A stretch of 64,000 nucleotides of DNA from Planctobacterium marinum (GCF_020687805.1 NZ_JAJEWQ010000003.1:485736-549735), one strand, 5' to 3'; counted from the stretch's first letter, positions 34,718-43,273 are shown. Made by a program: numbers and translations. Notes: generated from the letters alone by a model not told the origin.

Positions 34718-36133
34718 CTAAAAGCAGTTGTTGTCGTTATCCGTATACTTGCGCACTAAATAATCCCGTGCAGTGGCAGAGAATTGCAGTTGATATTCAG
34801 ACAAACCAGTGCGATATTTTTGATTGATATACGTGTTAATATCCTGCTGTAAATCAAAGTAAATTTTACAGGGCTTGTCTGACAAACGCTGCTGCACCAC
34901 ATCCATTTCGTAGCGCCGCTGATAGGGCAGATCTGGTAGAAAAACCACATGCCCATCACGCCACGTATCAAAAACGCCTTTAACGGCCACCTCCGGATGA
35001 ATCCACTGGCGATCAGTTACCACCAACGCGTAATCTTTCGGTTTATTGTCCTGCTTTTTCAAGCGAATAGTATTATTTAACGCCTGTTTTACCTCGGCAG
35101 TAACCATTGGATGACGAAACACTGATGCTTCAGTAACGGCAAGATACATGAGTACAATGCCCACAATAACCAGCGGAAGTCGCACTTTATTCACTTCTTT
35201 TTGCAACATCAGCAGTACTGCAGCCAGGATTAGCCCATAGCCCAAACCAACGAACCGGATGCCAAAAAAGTCAAACTGGAACATTGACCTCAAGGTTAAA
35301 ATCATAACCAGATAGGCCAGGCCAACCGCGCCAAAAAACCAACTCCAGCGCTGTTGGTAATCGAGTTTATACCCGGATTTTTTCCAGCACCACAACCCAA
35401 TCAAGACGGGTGGCAACATAAACGCAACGGCTTTTATACTACTTTTGATAAACTGAAAAAATATTAGTAGTTGAGATTCAGGGGCAGGAATACGCTCCAT
35501 ATCAAAGTCGCGTAAATAATAGCGATACAGGACAAACAACGCGGCGGCCAGAACAAATGCCGGTAGCAGTTTCCAGTTTTTTTGCTTCAGCAGTAAAAAA
35601 CTACACAGAAATAACAAAACGCTAAAAGGTGCAAACATGTATCGGGAAAAACAACCGATGACAATGGCTATCAGGACGCCCAGGAAGTACTGAACTTTCA
35701 CTTCGTCCTTTTCTTTGATGAGGTGTACCATCAGGCAATACAGGGCAAAAGCAAACAAAAAGCCAATTTCAGCACCGGACTCAATAGCAGACTGGATGGT
35801 AAAGGGGTTAAATGCCAACACCAGTGCTAAATTAACAGACCTGACCACCTGATGAAAACAATAAAAGGTCGCTACCAGCAAAGCCAGGTTTAGTATTTTA
35901 CTGGCATAAAACAAATCCAGTCCCGTCAGCCAATGAACCGCATTTATTGCCAGTGGATAGGCGCATGGAAACAACCCGAATGGCTGCCCCCCCACATGGC
36001 ATATCTGGCCAAACTGGGTATCAGCCATGGTCAAATAATTGATGTTATCTGGCGGCAAAAAACCATGAGTTAAGCCCGTCAGCAAAACCAGCAAAAAGGG
36101 AATGGCTAACAGTAAATAGCGCGAATAAATCAT
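34718..36133 (-). CDS. Polytopic membrane protein, candidate GT-C arabinofuranosyltransferase
   Basis: The 471-residue protein has about 10 membrane segments and a soluble C-terminal region (about residues 350-471), the layout of GT-C glycosyltransferases that use polyprenyl-phosphate sugars. In the first outer loop FLPPDNINYL carries Asp29 where GT-C enzymes hold a catalytic acidic residue. The start overlaps the DprE2-like stop as ATGA, so it is coupled to the arabinose donor genes. In Mycobacterium the gene after dprE2 is aftA, a GT-C arabinofuranosyltransferase; the same gene order here makes this protein the likely user of the arabinose donor. I do not see direct AftA sequence similarity by eye, so the role is inferred from place and topology. 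Confidence 0.6.
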   Translation of the reverse strand: MIYSRYLLLAIPFLLVLLTGLTHGFLPPDNINYLTMADTQFGQICHVGGQPFGLFPCAYPLAINAVHWLTGLDLFYASKILNLALLVATFYCFHQVVRSVNLALVLAFNPFTIQSAIESGAEIGFLFAFALYCLMVHLIKEKDEVKVQYFLGVLIAIVIGCFSRYMFAPFSVLLFLCSFLLLKQKNWKLLPAFVLAAALFVLYRYYLRDFDMERIPAPESQLLIFFQFIKSSIKAVAFMLPPVLIGLWCWKKSGYKLDYQQRWSWFFGAVGLAYLVMILTLRSMFQFDFFGIRFVGLGYGLILAAVLLMLQKEVNKVRLPLVIVGIVLMYLAVTEASVFRHPMVTAEVKQALNNTIRLKKQDNKPKDYALVVTDRQWIHPEVAVKGVFDTWRDGHVVFLPDLPYQRRYEMDVVQQRLSDKPCKIYFDLQQDINTYINQKYRTGLSEYQLQFSATARDYLVRKYTDNDNNCF

Positions 36134-36867
36134 AATTTTAATTTGTTAAAAATGGCTGTGGGTATGAACCGGATTATGGTCATAATAAAAAACCAAAAGA
36201 ATGGCGTGTGACTTTCATGGCTTTTTTTAGCGATCCGCTTGTAAATAATCTCGGCGACTTTTTCTGGTTGAGCCCAAAGTGCGCCTTTTTCAATATGAGC
36301 GGTCATTGGTGTATCGACAAAGCCGGGTTTAATATCCAAAACATGGACGCCGGATTTCGCCAATCGTTGCCCCAGTCCTTGCAAAAACACCGATACCAGC
36401 CCTTTGGCGGCGCCATACACATAGTTTGACTGACGACCGCGGATTCCGGCAACACTGGTAATTACAGCAATTGCACCATTTTTTTGCTGCTCCATGCGAT
36501 TGGCGACCAGGGTCAGAATACCGATCGCACTGGTACCATTGACCTGAATCTCCGACAAGGTTTTTTGCACATCCTCCTGACATTCACCTTGATCCGGCAA
36601 ACTGCCATGGGCAATAACACAAATATCAATAGGATCGGCGATATCCGCCAATTGCCGCTGTAACTTTGCGATACAATCATCCGCGCCGGCATCAAAGGAA
36701 ACACAGGCGACCCCGGAAGCTCCCCGTACGCGTAAGTCCTGTTCAATTAACGCCAATTTGTCTTCGTTGCGGGCAAACAGCGTTAACTGATGTCCGTCAT
36801 TGGCATACTGCTTCGCCAATGCTTCAGCGATAGCGGACGTGGCACCAAAAATCAGTATATTTTTCAT
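36130..36867 (-). CDS. SDR oxidoreductase, DprE2-like
   Basis: The 245-residue short-chain dehydrogenase has the cofactor loop IFGATSAIAEALAKQYA at residues 5-21, the SDR serine in VITSVAG and catalytic YxxxK in YVYGAAKG, then IKPGFVDTPMT. A hydrophobic C-terminal stretch (FFWFFIMTIIRFIPTAIF) suggests membrane contact, as in DprE2. DprE2 reduces the 2-keto intermediate made by DprE1, which completes epimerisation of polyprenyl-phospho-ribose to -arabinose. It is joined by ATGA overlaps both to the DprE1-like gene before it and to the GT-C-like gene after it. Confidence 0.85.
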   Translation of the reverse strand: MKNILIFGATSAIAEALAKQYANDGHQLTLFARNEDKLALIEQDLRVRGASGVACVSFDAGADDCIAKLQRQLADIADPIDICVIAHGSLPDQGECQEDVQKTLSEIQVNGTSAIGILTLVANRMEQQKNGAIAVITSVAGIRGRQSNYVYGAAKGLVSVFLQGLGQRLAKSGVHVLDIKPGFVDTPMTAHIEKGALWAQPEKVAEIIYKRIAKKSHESHTPFFWFFIMTIIRFIPTAIFNKLKL

Positions 36868-38180
36868 CTGGATATCCCTAGTCGTTGTGATTGCAACGAC
36901 GAATATAATTGCGTTGCTCCATATTTATCCCGAATGGCATTGAACTCTTGCCAGCGGGGGTAAGTGGCTTTGAAAAAGCGCTCTGTCATTCTCGCGTCTT
37001 TGGTCAAATAAAGACGGCCACCATAGTGTATAACCACCTCGTCCAGTTGGTTCAGTAACGACCAGATTCTGGCGTTAATTTTAAAATCCAGGGCCAACGT
37101 GTACCCCTCGACAGGAAATGACAGAGGATTATTATTATGCTTTCCAAACGCCTTTAATACTGCCAAAAAAGAACCTTGTTTTGATTTTGCAATCCTATCT
37201 AAAATGGCACTCAACCCCTCAAGGCCTGCGGTTTTAGGTAAGGCAAACTGATATTGGGTAAACCCGCCTCTGCCATACATTCGATTCCAGTTTGCGATGC
37301 CGTCCAGGGGGTAAAAATACGGATTGTAGTGCAACAGCTGTTCTTCCGGGCCGGCTTTTTCTTTACCGTAATACAAAAAATTAAATGCCTGCACACTTAA
37401 GGGGTTTAAGACAAAGTCCGGAAAGTGGCAAGGTATACTCAATTTGGGAGCCTGATGAGGCTCAAGCGCCCCCTGGTCTGCATGCTCACCCACCGAGATA
37501 ATTGAGCGCCCTAACGCTTCTCCCGTTGCCAGGCAATCTATCCAGGCAACCGAATACTGGCTATCGACGTATTCGTCAAAGACCCGAAGCGATTCCGCAA
37601 GACAGGAGGTTTTGATGTTCTTTTGGCGAATATAAGCACTTTTAATGGGCTTTAGAGAAAAACTCACCTGAGTAATCAGGCCAGTAAGCCCCATGCCACC
37701 ACAGGTAGCATGAAATAAATCGGCGTACTGCTGACGACTACACTGATAAACCTGATCCCCAATTTGCACGATGATTTCTGTAACAAATTCCGAAAAACAG
37801 CCGTCCAGGTGGTGGTTTTTACCATGCACGTCACTGGCGACAGCGCCACCGACAGTGATAAATTTTGTTCCCGGGGTGACTGGTAAAAACCAGCCTTTGG
37901 GTACGAAAGTGGTGAGTATTTCACCCAGCGTAACCCCGGCATCACAGGTGAGCAGTCCCGAATCATTATCAAAGCTGATAAATCGGTTTAAACAGCGACT
38001 ACTCAGTACGCGATGGGCCAAAGCACTATCACCATAGCTGCGGGCTGCTCCCCTCGGAATAAAACCATACCCCGAAGGCAGTGCGATTCCTTGCTGAAGT
38101 GATTGCCTGGCCGGTGTGTGAATTTCAGCGGCTATCTCCGGATAATTACCCCACCCTGAAATTTGACTAATAGTCGCCAT
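36864..38180 (-). CDS. FAD-dependent oxidase, DprE1-like (polyprenylphosphoryl-ribose 2'-oxidase)
   Basis: The 438-residue protein is a VAO-type flavoprotein. The FAD pyrophosphate region reads IPRGAARSYGDSA (about residues 41-53) and TVGGAVASDVHGKNHH (109-124), almost as in mycobacterial DprE1 including the active-site histidine (His119). The substrate region has GRGGFTQYQFALP and GGRLYLTKDAR; Lys394 aligns with catalytic Lys418 of the M. tuberculosis enzyme. The position of the mycobacterial Cys387 (in G-W-N-I-C-V-D-F) is alanine here (Ala363, G-Y-T-L-A-L-D-F). Length is slightly below the 461 residues of the mycobacterial protein. It lies 6 bp after a gtrA gene and overlaps the DprE2-like gene. 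Confidence 0.88.
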   Translation of the reverse strand: MATISQISGWGNYPEIAAEIHTPARQSLQQGIALPSGYGFIPRGAARSYGDSALAHRVLSSRCLNRFISFDNDSGLLTCDAGVTLGEILTTFVPKGWFLPVTPGTKFITVGGAVASDVHGKNHHLDGCFSEFVTEIIVQIGDQVYQCSRQQYADLFHATCGGMGLTGLITQVSFSLKPIKSAYIRQKNIKTSCLAESLRVFDEYVDSQYSVAWIDCLATGEALGRSIISVGEHADQGALEPHQAPKLSIPCHFPDFVLNPLSVQAFNFLYYGKEKAGPEEQLLHYNPYFYPLDGIANWNRMYGRGGFTQYQFALPKTAGLEGLSAILDRIAKSKQGSFLAVLKAFGKHNNNPLSFPVEGYTLALDFKINARIWSLLNQLDEVVIHYGGRLYLTKDARMTERFFKATYPRWQEFNAIRDKYGATQLYSSLQSQRLGISR

Positions 38181-38186
38181 GTTTGA

Positions 38187-38597
38187 TCAAACCTTTGCCA
38201 TGGCCGGCTGGACAAAAACATATTTTTTATCCAGGTGATATTTAACGACATAACCGATGGATAGCCCTAATACCGCTCCCAGGTAGCGCATAAATTTGCT
38301 ACCGTACATCATGTCAAACAGGATTTCGGTTCCCCAGAATATCAATGTGGTGATAACCCCCATGCTACTGTATAACAGGAAAGCTTGTGCATCTTTGGAT
38401 TTGTTTTGCGCCTGAAACTGAAAAATGTATTTTTTATCCAGACAGTATTTCACTACCAAACCGATAAGTGTTCCGCAAAAAATGCTGAAATATAGCGAAT
38501 AACTGCCACCGTAGGCTTGGCTCACTGCCTCCTGGCTGATAAGGTTGGCAGCCGTCGCGATCACGGCAAAAATGATATAAAGTGCGGCAATTTTCAT
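38187..38597 (-). CDS. GtrA family membrane protein
   Basis: The 136-residue protein has four predicted membrane segments and the paired motif V-K-Y-x-L-D-K-K-Y-x-F occurring twice (VKYCLDKKYIFQF near residue 50 and VKYHLDKKYVFVQ at the end), typical of GtrA. These proteins are linked to flipping or handling of polyprenyl-phosphate sugars. In M. tuberculosis the GtrA-type Rv3789 lies immediately before dprE1 and takes part in arabinan synthesis. The same order is found here with a 6-bp gap. It is divergent from the UbiA-like gene with 39 bp between start codons. Confidence 0.85.
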   Translation of the reverse strand: MKIAALYIIFAVIATAANLISQEAVSQAYGGSYSLYFSIFCGTLIGLVVKYCLDKKYIFQFQAQNKSKDAQAFLLYSSMGVITTLIFWGTEILFDMMYGSKFMRYLGAVLGLSIGYVVKYHLDKKYVFVQPAMAKV

Positions 38598-38636
38598 CAG
38601 TTATTTTTCAACACAAAAAGAGTGATAGTAACAAAC

Positions 38637-39500
38637 ATGCAAAACAAAGTCTCAGTATTAGCCATGCTGAAATTAATGCGTCCCAAACAGTGGATTAAAA
38701 ACTCGTTTGTCATCGCACCATTAATTTTTTCCGGCCTTTTTACCCAAACTGATGCGATTTTACAAGCTGCAATCGCGATGCTTTTGTTTTGCTTAGGCTC
38801 ATCGGCCACTTACGTGTTAAACGACTACAATGATATTGAAAGCGACAGGAAACATCCCTCTAAGTCTAAAACTCGCCCTTTAGCATCAGGAACTGTCAGC
38901 CCGGGCCAGGCAAAGGTATTGATGGCCTTACTTTATGGGTCCGTCGCCCTTGCTTACTTTTGGCAACCAGCTGTAGTCATGGTAATTGTTGCTTATTTAC
39001 TGCTCAATATGGCCTATACCTTTTATCTCAAATACCAACCTGTGCTGGATATATTCACCATCGCCATCGGCTTTGTATTAAGAGTCTACGCTGGCGCAGT
39101 GGCCCTTGCTGTCCCCTTATCTTCCTGGATGTTTATTACCACGCTGTCACTGGCCCTTTATCTTGCTGCCATTAAGCGACGCCAGGAGCTGGCTAAAAGC
39201 GGTGAGAAGGCGCGCTCAGTACTGCGCTTTTACAATACCCAATTAATTGATAAATATGCTGAAATGTCCGCCACCTGCGCGTTGTTGTTTTATAGTCTTT
39301 ACGTTATTTCAGATCAACCCGACATGGTGTTCACCATCCCTTTTGTTTTGTTTGGTTTGTTCCGGTACTGGTATGTGGTGGAGTTAAACGAAGAAGGTGA
39401 ATCCCCCACAGACGCCCTGTTTAAAGATACTCAAATTCAGCTGACGATCATTGCCTGGGTTATTGCTTGTGCATATGCGCTGATGGGAGCGAGCGCATGA
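38637..39500 (+). CDS. UbiA-family prenyltransferase, DPPR synthase-like
   Basis: The 287-residue polytopic protein has about 9 membrane segments. The N-terminal RPKQWIKN (residues 15-22) and the metal/pyrophosphate motif NDYNDIESDRKHPSKSKTRP (62-81) match 5-phospho-alpha-D-ribosyl-1-diphosphate:polyprenyl-phosphate phosphoribosyltransferases such as Rv3806c; a second acidic region is around VLDIFTIAIGFVLRVYAGA. The reaction would join PRPP with a polyprenyl phosphate. The ATG at 38637 is chosen because the longer frame to 38517 runs through the divergent gtrA gene. It overlaps the next gene as ATGA. Confidence 0.88.
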   Translation: MQNKVSVLAMLKLMRPKQWIKNSFVIAPLIFSGLFTQTDAILQAAIAMLLFCLGSSATYVLNDYNDIESDRKHPSKSKTRPLASGTVSPGQAKVLMALLYGSVALAYFWQPAVVMVIVAYLLLNMAYTFYLKYQPVLDIFTIAIGFVLRVYAGAVALAVPLSSWMFITTLSLALYLAAIKRRQELAKSGEKARSVLRFYNTQLIDKYAEMSATCALLFYSLYVISDQPDMVFTIPFVLFGLFRYWYVVELNEEGESPTDALFKDTQIQLTIIAWVIACAYALMGASA

Positions 39501-39928
39501 TTGATCTAAGTTATCTGATTACGCCTTTTTTTGCCTGGCTGTGTGCCGGATGTCTCAAATTTGCCATCAATACCATTAAAGCAAAACGCCTGGCGTTTGA
39601 CCTGATTGGTTATGGTGGACTGCCCAGCAATCACTCATCGATTGTCAGTAGTGCGGTCTTTATTATTTGGTTTAAAGAAGGGCTGCAATCCCCGGCGCTG
39701 GTAGTTGCAGTAGCGCTGGCGTTCATCGTCATGCTGGATGCAAACAGTTTGCGACAACAGGTGGGTAAACAGGCGCAAGCCATTAATCAACTACTCAACG
39801 AGCAAGATGATATACCGAAAGTCAGAGAACGGATGGGACATAGCCGCATTGAAATTCTGGCGGGTGTTTTCACCGGAGCCCTGGCTGCCGGGCTTAGTTT
39901 TGTATTTTTTGAGACATTTGCCGGTTAA
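39497..39928 (+). CDS. Divergent PAP2-family (DUF212) membrane phosphatase
   Basis: The 143-residue membrane protein has the acid-phosphatase marks GGLPSNHS at residues 40-47 and GHSRIEILAG at 114-123, as in the divergent PAP2/DUF212 family, with about four hydrophobic segments. The ATG at 39497 overlaps the UbiA-like stop (ATGA). Coupled to a DPPR synthase-like gene, it is the obvious candidate to remove the 5-phosphate from polyprenyl-phospho-5-phosphoribose; in mycobacteria a PAP2 gene (Rv3807c) is adjacent to Rv3806c. Its 3' end overlaps the convergent polymerase gene by 35 bp. Confidence 0.83.
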   Translation: MIDLSYLITPFFAWLCAGCLKFAINTIKAKRLAFDLIGYGGLPSNHSSIVSSAVFIIWFKEGLQSPALVVAVALAFIVMLDANSLRQQVGKQAQAINQLLNEQDDIPKVRERMGHSRIEILAGVFTGALAAGLSFVFFETFAG

Positions 39929-41165
39929 GCCCCGGGTTAAATGCGGCCGCAGTTAACATTGCCCAAAGCGGGGTCACCATACCGTTGTACAACACATGCC
40001 CCGCAATGGCCGATACCAGGATCAATACAATAAAGGCAATAAGGGCAGCGACCACCACAGCATTTTTAGGCTGAGTCAGCATTCGGGTAAACAATATTAA
40101 ATAACCGCTATATACGGTCAGGGATAACAAGATCCCGAAGTTGATTTGCATATCCATCCAGTCGAATTCAACACGCCATATCCCAGCGCGTTGCATCGCC
40201 TGCATATCCAGCCCCAATAACCATTGCCAAATATCCGCAGACACAAACAAAGGCCAAATTTCCATTAACTTTTGATCGCGCCCGGAAAACATCACCCGCG
40301 TAATACCACCGTTTTCATAAAAAAACAGCACACGTTGAAACAATGGCTGCTCCTGAAGTTGCTCGCCCAAAATGACAATACCGGCAATCACAATTGACAG
40401 CAGCAGAAATCCATACGCCAATGCCCTGGCATCCAGATTAAATAAAATGATCAGGCAGGCACACACTATCACCCCTAAAAAACCACTTTTAGTACCAATC
40501 AATAAGGCAAGTGCCGACAAAAACAGAATTAACAAGACAAATTGCAGTAACGATCGTTTAAACGCTGTGGTCAACAGCCACGCAGCGCAAATGACAATAA
40601 CCCCTGATACCGCGTTTCCTGAATAAAAGAACCCCTTAGCCCCAAAGCTTTGATAGGTAGATTGTCCAATTCCCACCAACGCAAACAACACATTCAACAA
40701 AATAATGCCGATACTAAATACCAGAATAAGATTGAGTTTATTTAGGGAAAGGTGTCTGAAGGAGCTGATCACCAATACCATAACAAACAAATAAATTACT
40801 TTTATGGCCTCCTGGAATGCCAGAAAAAACCAGACATTGTCCACCAGAAAAAAGCGCAATATAGCCCAACAGAAAATCAAAGCGGTACAGACCAGGCACC
40901 AAAAAAAACGACGTGGCTCAAACTGGAATGCAAACAATAGCATCAGGCCAAACAGGAACTGCTTGTAGCCGGCAGAAAGTAAGTTAGGTAAGCCCAGGGT
41001 TTTGACAAATAAACCATTGACGGTATCAATAAACAGGTAGATACCCAGTAAAAACAGCAAAACGTTCTCAAACAAATGCCGTCGCTCAGACTCGCTGTTT
41101 TGACCAGAGACATACCTCGCCTGAACATCAGATCCAGACGAGAAAAATTGATTAAGCCGACTCAT
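39894..41165 (-). CDS. O-antigen polymerase/ligase-like membrane protein (Wzy/WaaL superfamily)
   Basis: The 423-residue protein has about 11 membrane segments and a large periplasmic loop near residues 285-345 (VMFSGRDQKLMEIWPLFVSADIW, the R-x-x-x-W pattern typical of this superfamily). It would polymerise or ligate lipid-linked glycans in the periplasm. It is the only such gene in the window. It lies 21 bp after the Wzz-like gene and overlaps tail-to-tail with the PAP2-like gene. Confidence 0.82.
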   Translation of the reverse strand: MSRLNQFFSSGSDVQARYVSGQNSESERRHLFENVLLFLLGIYLFIDTVNGLFVKTLGLPNLLSAGYKQFLFGLMLLFAFQFEPRRFFWCLVCTALIFCWAILRFFLVDNVWFFLAFQEAIKVIYLFVMVLVISSFRHLSLNKLNLILVFSIGIILLNVLFALVGIGQSTYQSFGAKGFFYSGNAVSGVIVICAAWLLTTAFKRSLLQFVLLILFLSALALLIGTKSGFLGVIVCACLIILFNLDARALAYGFLLLSIVIAGIVILGEQLQEQPLFQRVLFFYENGGITRVMFSGRDQKLMEIWPLFVSADIWQWLLGLDMQAMQRAGIWRVEFDWMDMQINFGILLSLTVYSGYLILFTRMLTQPKNAVVVAALIAFIVLILVSAIAGHVLYNGMVTPLWAMLTAAAFNPGLNRQMSQKIQN

Positions 41166-41186
41166 ACAAACCCGAAAGCAGGCAAT

Positions 41187-42101
41187 TTATCGACGAGGAG
41201 TTATAAGGAATATCAGGGTAAACCAGGCGATGACCAAAAAACCACTCAGGAAGGCCGCCGCGATACAAATCAAAGCACGACGCGGAGCATGTTTCAGTTC
41301 AGGCGTATAAGGGGGATCGATGATGGTAAACACAAAATCAGTTCTGACTTCCGCCAACATTAACTGCTTGGTTTGTTCCTGAATGAGCTGATAAAACACC
41401 GTTTTCATTTCGATATCACCAATTTGCTGCACTTTGGCTTCCAGGTATTCAATGTTTTCCTTGGCAGATTGAATCTCTCTGCGGCGCATGTCACTGTTTA
41501 ACTGATTGACCAGCAACGTTAACCATTCCTGTGCCAGGTGAGGAGAATAAAACTCCAGCGCCAGCTTTATGAGTCCGGTATTGGGATCACGCTCGACAGT
41601 CAGTCTCTGTAAAAAGCTTTCATATACTTCAAGATTAGTCGGCTCTGGCGGGCGACCATTGATAGACGGGCGAGTCCATGTTTGCGATTGCTCATCGTAG
41701 AGATCGGGATCTATCACCAACAGATTATTTTCAGCATTATACTCAGACGACGCCATCAAATCCTTTTTAATGTTGTATTTTGAGACAAAGTTGGCAATAA
41801 ACTGTCGAGACTTAATAATCTCCAGAGCTACCGTCACCTGATCAGTAGATTCGCCCCCCAGAGAAATACCGGCTAAAGATGCTAAACCACCCAACTGCCC
41901 GGATAAGTTACTCAATCCACCACCACTGGCTTCCTCTGTTGGAGAGAGTGTAGTTTCGCTTAGGTAAGTGTTAGATATGGTTAATGTCCATAATGCTGTC
42001 AGCAACACCACACCAAAAGGAATTAAAACAATGAGCAGCTTTTTAGCTAAAAGAAACTTAAGCAGACTGTGTAAGCTATAATCCAATTGTGAGTTTTCCA
42101 T
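41187..42101 (-). CDS. Wzz-like polysaccharide co-polymerase (chain-length determinant)
   Basis: The 304-residue protein has a membrane segment at about 22-44, a periplasmic region with coiled-coil helix (IQSAKENIEYLEAKVQQIGD) and a second membrane segment near 278-300 preceded by the proline-rich PPYTPELKHAPRRA. This is the Wzz layout without a fused tyrosine kinase. It sets glycan chain length with Wzy. It directly follows the DUF2304 gene (0-bp gap) and precedes the Wzy-like gene. Confidence 0.87.
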   Translation of the reverse strand: MENSQLDYSLHSLLKFLLAKKLLIVLIPFGVVLLTALWTLTISNTYLSETTLSPTEEASGGGLSNLSGQLGGLASLAGISLGGESTDQVTVALEIIKSRQFIANFVSKYNIKKDLMASSEYNAENNLLVIDPDLYDEQSQTWTRPSINGRPPEPTNLEVYESFLQRLTVERDPNTGLIKLALEFYSPHLAQEWLTLLVNQLNSDMRRREIQSAKENIEYLEAKVQQIGDIEMKTVFYQLIQEQTKQLMLAEVRTDFVFTIIDPPYTPELKHAPRRALICIAAAFLSGFLVIAWFTLIFLITPRR

Positions 42102-42470
42102 TTATTGCTTTTCCTGTGAACTTGCCAAACTTTCTTCCAATCTTGATTCTAGTATTGCGACTTTTTGAATAAGACGAGTGACTGACATTTGTAATTTTGC
42201 CCTTTCTATGTCTGCAATCAATAGCTTTATCAATGTGACTGCAAGTGCAATCAGCACAACGATGATCGGCGGGTAACCTATACCCAGAGCATTACCAATA
42301 GAATCGTTGAGGGCGGGATTTATTCCATACAGCAAAACGCCCAGAGCAATCACAATCCATTTAATACCATCGCGCTGAATTAAATAATCTCTTCGAATCA
42401 GCCAAAAGATAGACATTGCGATACTCAATGCCAGAACGGCAGAGACGATTTGAGGATTAAAAAAAGTCAT
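42102..42470 (-). CDS. DUF2304 family small membrane protein
   Basis: The 122-residue protein has three membrane segments and a C-terminal coiled-coil tail (about residues 92-121, KLQMSVTRLIQKVAILESRLEE), the layout of DUF2304. Such genes are typically next to a dolichol-phosphate-mannose-synthase-like GT2, as here (25 bp after it), and may form a membrane partner for it. The function is not known. Confidence 0.8.
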   Translation of the reverse strand: MTFFNPQIVSAVLALSIAMSIFWLIRRDYLIQRDGIKWIVIALGVLLYGINPALNDSIGNALGIGYPPIIVVLIALAVTLIKLLIADIERAKLQMSVTRLIQKVAILESRLEESLASSQEKQ

Positions 42471-42495
42471 GTAATTGGTCCAGGTTGTCTGCTTA

Positions 42496-43182
42496 CTATT
42501 TCTTATGAAATATTTTCGAGAAGCTTATTAATAGCGTACTGACCAGATAATAAAGAATTTTAAACCAAGAAGAAAAAATTCTGGAATTACCGTCATATCT
42601 TTTATCCATTGACACCTGTACTTCAATAACCTTTAGCCCTGATGCTTTTAACAACAGTAGAACGCCAACATCCTGATATTCCAGCAAACTTGCCCGTTGA
42701 GATATCAAAAGCGCCAACGCACTTCGATTGTACAATCTAAATCCAGACGTGATATCGCCAATCTTTATTCCAGAGATTTTACGAAAAATATTCCACACTA
42801 CTTTTTTTGCAAAACTTGCTCTTCCCTGGCACGCCCCTATTACCACGTCTGGTGCCTCGAAGTCGCTAACAACCGCAACTAACTTTTCAATCTCAGAGCT
42901 AAGATGTTGACCATCAGCATCCATCGTAACAACAGCGGTATAGCCTTGCGTCTGTGCATAAATAAGGCCTGTCTGCGTAGCTTGCCAGGCCCCAAGGCTT
43001 TCCATATGGTTAAGGCAAATTACACCAGACTTCTTTACAATTTCTGCTGTACAGTCAGTGCTCGCATCATTTACAACTATAATATGAGGCTTGATACTTA
43101 AAGTTCTAATACCATCAATAACAGCTTGAATACTGTTTGCTTCATTTTTAGCCGGGATTACAATTGCCAGTCTAAAATCCAC
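42496..43182 (-). CDS. Glycosyltransferase family 2, DPM1-like
   Basis: The 228-residue GT-A enzyme has LAIVIPAKNEANSIQAVIDG, IIVVNDASTDCTAE, and the metal motif TMDADGQHLSSEI, with DITSGFRLYNR near residue 160; these match polyprenyl-phosphate sugar transferases of the DPM/ArnC group. A short hydrophobic C-terminus (YYLVSTLLISFSKIF) suggests membrane contact. Together with the DUF2304 protein it may make a lipid-phosphate hexose. The DNA looks more AT-rich than the region to its left. Confidence 0.85.
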   Translation of the reverse strand: MDFRLAIVIPAKNEANSIQAVIDGIRTLSIKPHIIVVNDASTDCTAEIVKKSGVICLNHMESLGAWQATQTGLIYAQTQGYTAVVTMDADGQHLSSEIEKLVAVVSDFEAPDVVIGACQGRASFAKKVVWNIFRKISGIKIGDITSGFRLYNRSALALLISQRASLLEYQDVGVLLLLKASGLKVIEVQVSMDKRYDGNSRIFSSWFKILYYLVSTLLISFSKIFHKK

Positions 43183-43273
43183 AGTACACCTCTATATTCC
43201 CAGGCACAGAATTATACTGAAATACCGAAGATTAGCGATTGAAAACTGAAGATAATGGAGACCAATAAGCATG

